Assembly (NCBI RefSeq): GCF_004341235.1
Contig: NZ_SLUP01000004.1
Span: 310,001 to 374,000, forward strand
DNA: 64,000 nucleotides
Direction of reading: 5' to 3'
Source of the DNA: Mariniflexile fucanivorans
GTDB taxonomy: Bacteria > Bacteroidota > Bacteroidia > Flavobacteriales > Flavobacteriaceae
The notes beneath the pieces are model-generated. The model was not told the origin of the DNA. It did not search any database and saw nothing but the letters and a program-made list of their open reading frames with translations. A program made the position numbers and the translations under genes. This document shows, one piece after another, positions 38,763-46,493 of this stretch. Positions within the stretch are counted from its first letter, which is position 1. Each line of letters begins with the position of its first letter.

Positions 38763-40565
38763 ATGAAAAAATCAATTAGACTATTTTCAATATTGTTAAT
38801 CACATTATTGTGTAATACTCATTTGTTATTGGCTCAAGCTAATAGTAAATCAACCCAAAAACCAAACGTCATTATCGTAATTACCGACGATCAAGGGAAA
38901 GGTGATTTAGCTTGTGAGGGTAATCAATATATTAAAACCCCAAATATTGATAAATTTAATGCAGATGCCGTGCGGTTTACGAATTACCATGTGTCAACCA
39001 CTTGTGCACCAACACGAGGCGCGTTAATGTCGGGTAGACACAGTAACCGAGTTAACGTTTTCCATACCATAAATGGGCGCTCTATTTTGTTTGAGGATGA
39101 AGTGATTTTGCCGCAAATTTTTGCTCAAAATGGCTATACCAATGCTATGTTTGGAAAATGGCATTTAGGTGATAATTATCCGTACCGTCCAGAAGATAGA
39201 GGTTTTCACGAAGTGGTTCGCCATGGCGGTGGTGGTTTAGGTCAAGGACCCGATTATTGGGGGAACGATTATTTTGATGATACCTATTGGCATAACGGAA
39301 AATTACAGAAATACGAAGGGTATTGTACCGACGTTTTCTTTTCAGAGGCTTTAAATTTTATTGAAACAAATAAGGACAAACCATTTTTCTGTTACATATC
39401 TACCAATGCGCCACATTCGCCATACAACTTGCCAAAAAAATATTTTGATTTATACCAAGGTGCAAAGTTTAAGGATATAGACTCTAGAGCATTGAGATTT
39501 TACGGAATGATTACAAATCTGGATGATAACTTTAAGAAATTAGAAGATAAATTAAAAGCTTTAGGAATAGCCGATAATACCATATTGATTTTTACCACTG
39601 ATAACGGAACCGCCGCAGGGCGCAGTGTTTACAATGCAGGTATGAAAGGTGGAAAAGGAAGTCAATACGAAGGTGGTCATCGCGTTCCGCTTTATATTAG
39701 ATGGCCTAACGGACAGTTAACTGGCGGAAAAGATATTGATGCTTTGGTAGCGCATTACGATGTGTTACCAACATTTGTCGATCTACTTGGTTTGGATTTT
39801 AATCCCGTTAAAAAATTGGATGGGAAAAGCTTAAAACCATTGCTTAAAAATGGAAACGTAGCTTGGGAAAACAGGATTTTATACATGGATACCCAAAGAG
39901 AGCAAAACTTAATCAAATACAAAAAGTATACGGTTATGGATGATAACTGGCGTTTAATTGATGGTACTGAGCTTTATGATATGCGAACCGATTTAGGTCA
40001 AGAAAACAACGTTATTGCAACACATCAAGAAATAGCAGATCGTTTAGCGGTAGGGTATGAAACATGGTGGAAATCGTTTGTAGATGAAGGTGTGAATGAA
40101 CGCTATGCGTATATAAAAGTGGGGTCGCCAAAAGAGAATCCAACACGAATTTCAGCACACGATATGATTATTGGAAAATACAGTGATGCATGGCATCAAA
40201 ATGGCGCCATTCAAGGGGCTCAAGCAGCTGGAAAATGGAAAATAGAATTTGTTGAAGATGGCGACTATACCATAAGTCTTCGTAGGTTTCCAAGAGAAAG
40301 CAACTTAGCGATTAACGAGACCTTTCCAGCTCAAAAAGAAGCCATTGAATATGATAGAACTTCTCCAGCAAGTATAAAAACCGATTTTAAAGAGGCCTTT
40401 TTATATGTTGCCAATATTTCTAAAACCATGGAAATTAAAAAAGATCAAGATGAAGTAACCTTTACAGGAAAAATACCAGCAGGGAAATACGATATGGAAG
40501 CTCAATTAATTGATGAAGTTGGTAGGGTACATCCTGCATACTACGTTTATATTGAAAAAAAATAA
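38763..40565 (+). CDS. S1 family sulfatase with extra C-terminal domain
   Basis: 600 residues with a signal peptide ending LLLAQ. The metal site is ITDDQGKGD, the formylglycine motif CAPTR (Cys81), then MFGKWHLGDNYPYRPEDRGF and TTDNGTAAG. It resembles the 34559 protein throughout, including CTDVFF, FFCYISTNAPHSPY and a shared beta-rich C-terminal domain (GKWKIEFVEDGDYTISLRRF). The differences in the DNPHS-side loops may give different sulfate positions. Only 1 bp separates its stop from the esterase ATG, so the two are translationally linked. The 233-bp upstream gap is AT-rich with no 21-bp repeat site. Confidence 0.9.
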   Translation: MKKSIRLFSILLITLLCNTHLLLAQANSKSTQKPNVIIVITDDQGKGDLACEGNQYIKTPNIDKFNADAVRFTNYHVSTTCAPTRGALMSGRHSNRVNVFHTINGRSILFEDEVILPQIFAQNGYTNAMFGKWHLGDNYPYRPEDRGFHEVVRHGGGGLGQGPDYWGNDYFDDTYWHNGKLQKYEGYCTDVFFSEALNFIETNKDKPFFCYISTNAPHSPYNLPKKYFDLYQGAKFKDIDSRALRFYGMITNLDDNFKKLEDKLKALGIADNTILIFTTDNGTAAGRSVYNAGMKGGKGSQYEGGHRVPLYIRWPNGQLTGGKDIDALVAHYDVLPTFVDLLGLDFNPVKKLDGKSLKPLLKNGNVAWENRILYMDTQREQNLIKYKKYTVMDDNWRLIDGTELYDMRTDLGQENNVIATHQEIADRLAVGYETWWKSFVDEGVNERYAYIKVGSPKENPTRISAHDMIIGKYSDAWHQNGAIQGAQAAGKWKIEFVEDGDYTISLRRFPRESNLAINETFPAQKEAIEYDRTSPASIKTDFKEAFLYVANISKTMEIKKDQDEVTFTGKIPAGKYDMEAQLIDEVGRVHPAYYVYIEKK

Positions 40566-40566
40566 G

Positions 40567-42135
40567 ATGATTAAAACGTTGATTTATAGGCTAAAATCCA
40601 GTCGCTCAAAGTGTTTTTTATTCATTTTGTTTTTTTGCGCCTTTAATTTTAGTGATGCCCAAAACAGTATAAATGAAGGTGCTGTAAAATTAGCTTCTGT
40701 TTTTGGGAATTCTATGGTGTTACAACAAAACGAACCTATTAACATATGGGGTGAATCAACTCCCGGAACGACAATTAAAGCACAATTAGGTGTAGAAGAA
40801 CAAGCAACAATTACTGATAGTAATGGGAAATGGCAAGTGACTTTTAAAGCATTAAAAGCATCATTCAGGCCAATTGTTCTCAATGTGAATAATTTAAAGA
40901 TTGAAAACATTTTAATAGGCGAAGTGTGGCTTTGTTCAGGACAATCGAACATGGCATTTCAATTGAAAAACATGGCAGGTTATGATACCATTGCAAATCA
41001 GGTTCCTAATAAAAACATCCGATTTTTAAAACACAGTAACATTCGTATTGTAGCAAAAAACGGATACACCGAAGAAGAATTGGCACGATGTAATACACAA
41101 AATTTTTTTCAAGCCAAATGGGAAGAAAGCACTTTAGAAACTTCTGAAATGTTTTCAGCGGTTGCATGGGTATTCGCAAATGGTTTACATAAAAAATTAA
41201 AGGTTCCTATAGGAATTATACAAGTAGCTGTGGGAGGTTCCGCAATTAATAATTGGATACCAAAAGACGCTCTTCAATCCAATCCTTTAACAGCCCATTT
41301 ATTTAAAACAGATTGGTTAAGTAATGAACATGTAAAAGTAGAACATCGCAACAGAGCCAAAGAGGCATTTCAAAAAGTATTAAATGCTAACGAACCTTAT
41401 AGGGCGGGTCAGTTCAAATACCGTTGGCTATGCGAACCCAGTTTTTTGTTTGAAGCGGGCATTGCGCCTTTAAAAAACATGGCTTTTCGAGGTGTCTTGT
41501 GGTATCAAGGGGAATCTGATACTGATACTATGGAAACGGTTAATAATACTAAAACGCTTTTTCCGCTTATGGTTAATGAATGGCGGAAGTATTTTAATAT
41601 AGGCGATTTTCCATTTTTGTATGTTCAATTGCCAGCATATAAAAGCCAATTTTGGCCAGAATTTAGAGAAATACAACAACAAACCTTAGAAGAAGTAGAA
41701 AATACAAGTATGGTGGTGACGATTGATTTAGGTTTAGAAACTAACATCCACCCTACGGATAAATATCCTGTGGGAGATAGAGCCTCTAAATTGGCATTAA
41801 AAAACGTTTATGGTTTTGATGAAATTATTGGTTTTCCTAAATTAAAAAAATGGACCTTAAATAATCAAGAAATTGCATTGACTTTTGAAGAATCTGGGAA
41901 AGGAATTTTTTCATCGTCAAATCATATTGCCGGTTTTGAAATAGGGAATCAATTAGGGGAATTTTATATGGCAGAAACAAAATTAGTTGATGGCAAGGTT
42001 ATTGTAAAAAGCCCTATTGAAAATCCAGCTAGTTTACGTTATGGTTGGACTGGATTTCCCAAACCTGCGTTGAGTTTGTTCAATAGTGCAAATTTACCAT
42101 TGGGACCTTTTTTTATTCAATTTAACAAGTTTTAA
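40567..42135 (+). CDS. SASA-type carbohydrate acetylesterase (sialate O-acetylesterase-like)
   Basis: 522 residues from the ATG at 40567; an earlier in-frame ATG at 40510 lies inside the preceding gene and lacks a signal peptide. The chosen start gives a signal peptide ending NFSDAQ. The SGNH-like esterase fold shows the nucleophile Ser127 in CSGQSNMAF, GVLWYQGESD and the Asp/His region NIHPTDKYPVGDR. Proteins annotated as sialate 9-O-acetylesterases in marine PULs usually remove O-acetyl groups from algal glycans. No sialic acid gene is present here, so glycan deacetylation is more likely. Confidence 0.88.
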   Translation: MIKTLIYRLKSSRSKCFLFILFFCAFNFSDAQNSINEGAVKLASVFGNSMVLQQNEPINIWGESTPGTTIKAQLGVEEQATITDSNGKWQVTFKALKASFRPIVLNVNNLKIENILIGEVWLCSGQSNMAFQLKNMAGYDTIANQVPNKNIRFLKHSNIRIVAKNGYTEEELARCNTQNFFQAKWEESTLETSEMFSAVAWVFANGLHKKLKVPIGIIQVAVGGSAINNWIPKDALQSNPLTAHLFKTDWLSNEHVKVEHRNRAKEAFQKVLNANEPYRAGQFKYRWLCEPSFLFEAGIAPLKNMAFRGVLWYQGESDTDTMETVNNTKTLFPLMVNEWRKYFNIGDFPFLYVQLPAYKSQFWPEFREIQQQTLEEVENTSMVVTIDLGLETNIHPTDKYPVGDRASKLALKNVYGFDEIIGFPKLKKWTLNNQEIALTFEESGKGIFSSSNHIAGFEIGNQLGEFYMAETKLVDGKVIVKSPIENPASLRYGWTGFPKPALSLFNSANLPLGPFFIQFNKF

Positions 42136-42156
42136 ACGAAATAAATATCAACAAAA

Positions 42157-43734
42157 ATGCATAAACAAATGAAAATTAACAGAATAACATTGTTTTTAAT
42201 AAGCGGTTTTCTTCTTATTGGTCTTTCAGGGTTTGCTCAAAAAACCAAACCCAATATCGTAATTATTTACACAGACGATCAAGGGTATGGCGATGTAAGT
42301 GCCTTAAATCCGGAAGCAAAATTTAAAACACCAAACATGGACCGATTGGCCAATGAGGGGTTAATATTTACCGATGGCCACAGTAGCGATGCCGTTTGTA
42401 CGCCTTCCAGATATAGTTTGTTGACTGGTAGATACAGTTGGAGAACCACATTAAAAGAAAATGTGTTGCATGCAGATGGTCCCTGTTTAATTGAAAAAAA
42501 TAGAATGACCATAGCTTCGCTTCTTAAAGAAAACGGTTATAATACAGCCATGATTGGTAAGTGGCATTTGCAAATGGAGTTTGTTGGAGATGTTAAGGAT
42601 GGTGATCGCGATTGGTCTAAACCATTTACCGATGGACCTATTGAAAAAGGGTTTGATTATTACTTCGGAATTGCCGCCTCCATGAATTATGGCATTTTGA
42701 CTTTTTTGGAAAATGACCACGTAGTAGATCCTCCAACATTATACACCAAAAAGAAATTGGATGTTACTCCAAGAACTTACAGGATGACACCGCCTTATGA
42801 AACAGAACAAAAAAAAGGGTATGTGGAAGTAGCACCATCTTTTAATGATGAATTAGTGTTGGAAACATTAGCGAATAAAGCTGTTAATTATATTAATGAT
42901 GTTTCAAAAGAAGCTAAAAGCGGCAAACCTTTCTTTTTGTACTTTCCATTAACGAGTCCGCATTTACCACATTGCACGCACCCCGATTTTCAAGGACGAA
43001 GCAACTGTGGAAATTATGGCGATTTTATGGAAGAAACCGATTATCGTGTTGGGCAAGTACTAGATGCTTTAAAAGCAAATGGTTTAGAAGATAACACTTT
43101 GGTTATTTTTTCTTCAGATAATGGTGCTGAAATCAACTATGTATATCAAAGAGATACCTATCAACATTACAGCTGCATGAATTTTAAAGGTGGTAAACGC
43201 GATATTTATGAAGGTGGCCACCGCGTGCCATTTTTAATGCGTTGGCCTCAAGTTATTAAAGCGGGAGGGAAAGTGAATGATCCAGTTTGTCAAACCGATT
43301 ATTTAGCCACTATTGCCGATATTGTTGGCGCTAAACTTCCTGATGATGGAGGTGTAGATAGTTATAGCTTATACCCCATGATGAAAAATACAGAGGTTCG
43401 TCAAAAGGCTGATAGACCTGTAATTCATCATTCGTTTACAGGGCATTTTGCCATTCGTGAAGGAAAATGGAAATTGAATATGCTTAGAGGCTCAGGAGGT
43501 TCACTAGAACCCGTAATGATTGAGCCTAAGCCAGGTGAAGCTCTTTACGAGTTGTATGACATTGAAAACGACCCAGGTGAAACTACAAATCTTTATTTTC
43601 AACATCCAGAAATTGTAAATCGACTCAAAGATAAAATTTCTAAAATAATTTTAAATGGACGTTCAACAGAAGGCGAACCACAACCTTTTGTAATGGGCGA
43701 TTGGGAACAATTAACGTGGATGACTCTAAATTAA
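42157..43734 (+). CDS. S1 family sulfatase
   Basis: 525 residues; a second ATG four codons in would also work. The signal peptide ends SGFAQ. The metal site is YTDDQGYGD, the formylglycine motif CTPSR is at 81-85, with MIGKWHLQM and SSDNGAEINY following. The C-terminal subdomain ends with YELYDIENDPGETTNLYF. It is of arylsulfatase type but clearly different from the CAPTR pair next door. Typical members act as exo-sulfatases on galactose, fucose or hexosamine. It follows the esterase after 21 bp and precedes the DUF1080 gene by 34 bp, which suggests one operon from 38763 to 44593. Confidence 0.9.
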   Translation: MHKQMKINRITLFLISGFLLIGLSGFAQKTKPNIVIIYTDDQGYGDVSALNPEAKFKTPNMDRLANEGLIFTDGHSSDAVCTPSRYSLLTGRYSWRTTLKENVLHADGPCLIEKNRMTIASLLKENGYNTAMIGKWHLQMEFVGDVKDGDRDWSKPFTDGPIEKGFDYYFGIAASMNYGILTFLENDHVVDPPTLYTKKKLDVTPRTYRMTPPYETEQKKGYVEVAPSFNDELVLETLANKAVNYINDVSKEAKSGKPFFLYFPLTSPHLPHCTHPDFQGRSNCGNYGDFMEETDYRVGQVLDALKANGLEDNTLVIFSSDNGAEINYVYQRDTYQHYSCMNFKGGKRDIYEGGHRVPFLMRWPQVIKAGGKVNDPVCQTDYLATIADIVGAKLPDDGGVDSYSLYPMMKNTEVRQKADRPVIHHSFTGHFAIREGKWKLNMLRGSGGSLEPVMIEPKPGEALYELYDIENDPGETTNLYFQHPEIVNRLKDKISKIILNGRSTEGEPQPFVMGDWEQLTWMTLN

Positions 43735-43768
43735 GCGAACTAAATCAAAATAATCAAAACCAACTAAA

Positions 43769-44593
43769 ATGAAATATCAACTAATGAATCTTTCAAAGCT
43801 TTTTATCTTCATATGTAGCTTTTCAACAATTATTTCAACAGCACAAGAAAAAAAATCAAAAGATGGTTTTGTGAAAATATTTAATGGTAAAAATTGGGAT
43901 GGTTGGCATCTTAAATTGAAAAATGGCGATGAGGAATTAGCTAAAAAAGTATATGCCATAGAAGATGGGATAGTACATGTTTTTAAAGATTTTCCAGATG
44001 AATATGAATTGGGAACAGGTAAAAATGAAACCCATGGACTTTTTTATACAAACAAAAAATACAGTAAATATATTTTTAGATTTGAATATAAATGGGGTGA
44101 AAAAATAGCGAATAATTTTGAACAATGGCAATATGATGCAGGTGTTTACTATCATGTAATTGACGATAAAATATGGCCAGTTGGCATTGAATATCAAATA
44201 CGATATGACCATACAAAATCGCGCAATCATACAGGGGATTTAATCCGACCAGGAGGTGTGAATTATGATTGGTTTACTTCTGATGATAATACATTTTTGC
44301 ATCCTAATGAAGGGGGAAAACCAGAAAATAAAAAAGACTGGATGCACTTGGCAACACCTACAAAAAACTATAATGCCTTGAACGGTAAATGGAACCAATG
44401 TGAAATTATCGTTATGGGAGATCAATACACAATTCATAAATTGAATGGTGATATTGTTAACATGGCTTTTAACCTAAATCCAAGCGAAGGAATTATAGGT
44501 TTACAATCGGAAACAGCTGAAATATATTATAGAAATATAGAAATTAAGGAATTTGATGAAATTATTCCGATTGAAGAATTTTTGAAAAAATAA
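43769..44593 (+). CDS. DUF1080 (3-keto-disaccharide hydrolase-like) secreted protein
   Basis: 274 residues with a signal peptide ending IISTAQ. It has a concanavalin-like jelly roll of the PF06439 type, with FVKIFNGKNWDGWHLK at the start and GIIGLQSETAEIYYRNIEIKEF at the end. The core holds YDAGVYYHVI and KWNQCEIIVMGDQY. Members of this family have been linked to 3-keto-glycoside hydrolysis or to glycan binding, and often sit beside sulfatases in PULs. No oxidoreductase that would make a 3-keto sugar is seen nearby. Function is therefore uncertain, and a glycosidase or binding role are both possible. Confidence 0.75.
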   Translation: MKYQLMNLSKLFIFICSFSTIISTAQEKKSKDGFVKIFNGKNWDGWHLKLKNGDEELAKKVYAIEDGIVHVFKDFPDEYELGTGKNETHGLFYTNKKYSKYIFRFEYKWGEKIANNFEQWQYDAGVYYHVIDDKIWPVGIEYQIRYDHTKSRNHTGDLIRPGGVNYDWFTSDDNTFLHPNEGGKPENKKDWMHLATPTKNYNALNGKWNQCEIIVMGDQYTIHKLNGDIVNMAFNLNPSEGIIGLQSETAEIYYRNIEIKEFDEIIPIEEFLKK

Positions 44594-44673
44594 ATTTAAT
44601 TTTAAGCGAGATAAATTTTTAAGATTACAAACTTAGGTGACATTAAATTAAAGCTTCAGTATAAAAATGAGTT

Positions 44674-44733
44674 ATAATTTATAATGAAAGTATCATAGTT
44701 TACAATTTTTAAAAGATTCTATTTATAAACTTG
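44674..44733 (+). promoter_or_regulatory. Direct-repeat operator and promoter (site C)
   Basis: The half-sites ATAATTTATA (44674-44683) and ATAGTTTACA (44695-44704) are 21 bp apart. The box TAAACTTG (44726-44733), one mismatch from TAnnTTTG, begins 22 bases after the second half-site. The ATG at 44777 is 43 bases further on. Confidence 0.75.
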
Positions 44734-44776
44734 CATATGAAATCTATAAATCTTAATTATAAAATAAAACAAGTAA

Positions 44777-46246
44777 ATGAAGCTCTTTAAAATTATCCCA
44801 TTAGTATTAATTTTAATCACCGTTAGCTGTAAAAATGCTAAAAGTGAACCAAAAGAAGAAAAACGTCCTAATTTTTTATTTGTATTGGTTGATGATCAAT
44901 CTCCATTCGATTTAAAGGTCTATGACGCCAAATCAATTTTGGAAACTCCAACCATTAGCAAATTAGCAAGTGAAGGTATGGTTTTTGACCAAGCGCGCCA
45001 CATGGGTTCTATGAATGGCGCTGTTTGTACACCTTCTAGACACATGATCATGTCTGGACGTACGCTGTGGCATTTACCACCAAGTGCCGAATTTCAAAAA
45101 CAAACAGAACCTCATGAAATAGACGATCAAACCATTGGAGCTGTTTTTAATAGAGCAGGCTATAAAACCATGCGTACTTGTAAAGCAGGTAATTCATACC
45201 CAGGCGCCAATAAGCAATTTACAGTGGTGCACGATGCGACTAAACGTGGCGGAACAGAAGAAAGTGGTAGCGCATGGCACTCTAAACAAGTATTAGAATA
45301 TTTAGGTGAAAGAGAACAAGGAAAAGAAAAAGATCCGTTTTTTATCTATTTTGGTTTTTCACATCCACATGATACACGTAATGGAACTCCAGAACTTCTA
45401 GAAAAGTATGGTGCGGTAAATCATAAAGATCCTAATACACTTCCAGAACTAAATGAAAAACAGCCTCAGCTTCCTCCAAACTATTTGGAAAAACATCCGT
45501 TTTTTCATGGACATCCAGATCTTAGGGATGAAGAAAGAGTAAGTGGTGTATGGAAAAATAGAGATGAAAACACCATTAGAAATGAATTAGGTCGAGAATT
45601 TGCATGCTCTGAAAATATTGATATTCAATTAGCTAAAGTCCTTAAAAAGTTAGAGGCCATGGGCGAATTAGATAACACTTACATTATTTATACTGCAGAC
45701 CATGGAATGGCCATAGGAAGACATGGTTTACAAGGGAAGCAAAATCTTTACGAGCATACATGGCGCGTTCCTTTCATCATAAAAGGTCCTGGCATTGAAG
45801 CAGGAAAACGAGTAAAAGGAAATATGTATCTTTTAGATGTATTACCAACCTTATGTGATTTGGCAGGTATTGATGCTCCTAAAACAGTAGATGGCAAAAG
45901 TTTTGTGCCTGTTCTTAAAGGAAAACAAGAAGTTATTAGAGATGTGATGTATGGAGTTTATGCTGGCGGAACAAAACCAGGTATGCGTACCGTGAAAAAA
46001 GGTGATTGGAAATTAATAAAATATGATGTTATGGATGGCACGATTCATGAAACGCAGCTTTTTAATTTAGCCGAAAACCCAAATGAGTATTTACCAGAGC
46101 ATCATAAAACGGGCGCTATGGAAACCAATTTAGCAAACAACCCAAAATATGCCGATAAGTTAGCAGAAATGGAAGCGTTGTTGTTGGAACAAATGATAGC
46201 TAATGATGATCCTTATAGACTTTGGAATCAACCTAAAATAAAGTAA
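44777..46246 (+). CDS. S1 family sulfatase, lipoprotein
   Basis: 489 residues with a lipobox ending at Cys18 (ITVSC). The metal site is VLVDDQSPFD, the formylglycine motif CTPSR has Cys84, and TADHGMAIGRHGLQGKQ forms the second metal site. The long insertion with HPHDTRNGTPELLEKYG and LPPNYLEKHPFFHGHPDLR marks a different branch from the other five sulfatases, closer to choline-sulfatase-like members. It is transcribed alone: site C is upstream and a strong terminator downstream. A role at another sulfate position on the same glycan is inference. Confidence 0.9.
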   Translation: MKLFKIIPLVLILITVSCKNAKSEPKEEKRPNFLFVLVDDQSPFDLKVYDAKSILETPTISKLASEGMVFDQARHMGSMNGAVCTPSRHMIMSGRTLWHLPPSAEFQKQTEPHEIDDQTIGAVFNRAGYKTMRTCKAGNSYPGANKQFTVVHDATKRGGTEESGSAWHSKQVLEYLGEREQGKEKDPFFIYFGFSHPHDTRNGTPELLEKYGAVNHKDPNTLPELNEKQPQLPPNYLEKHPFFHGHPDLRDEERVSGVWKNRDENTIRNELGREFACSENIDIQLAKVLKKLEAMGELDNTYIIYTADHGMAIGRHGLQGKQNLYEHTWRVPFIIKGPGIEAGKRVKGNMYLLDVLPTLCDLAGIDAPKTVDGKSFVPVLKGKQEVIRDVMYGVYAGGTKPGMRTVKKGDWKLIKYDVMDGTIHETQLFNLAENPNEYLPEHHKTGAMETNLANNPKYADKLAEMEALLLEQMIANDDPYRLWNQPKIK

Positions 46247-46270
46247 GAATAAAATTTTATTTGTATTGAA

Positions 46271-46306
46271 AAAGCGCTGTGCCTAAGTTGGGTACAGTGC
46301 TTTTTT
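46271..46306 (+). terminator. Rho-independent terminator
   Basis: The stem AAGCGCTGTGCC with GGGTACAGTGCTT closes a short loop and is followed by six T residues, 25 bp after the sulfatase stop. Confidence 0.85.
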
Positions 46307-46408
46307 GTGTTTAATAATACTTTGAAAATTTGTTTTTTATGAACGACAGAAAATCATCATGAAGTTAGTTTTTGGTTCAAAAAGTATTAAATCAATTAAA
46401 TATGGGTA

Positions 46409-46468
46409 ATAAGTTAAAGCTAAAGCATCATAATTTACATATTTTTTAGCAAACAAATTGTAAAATTA
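46409..46468 (+). promoter_or_regulatory. Direct-repeat operator and promoter (site D)
   Basis: The half-sites ATAAGTTAAA (46409-46418) and ATAATTTACA (46430-46439) are 21 bp apart. At the expected place the -7-like sequence is TAAAATTA (46461-46468), a weaker match. The ATG is 25 bases downstream. Confidence 0.65.
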
Positions 46469-46493
46469 CTTCTCAACTAAACTATAAATTTTT

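Noticed and set aside
40510-40566. ATG at 40510 for the acetylesterase
   Set aside because: It is inside the preceding sulfatase gene, whereas the ATG at 40567 gives a signal peptide and 1-bp spacing.
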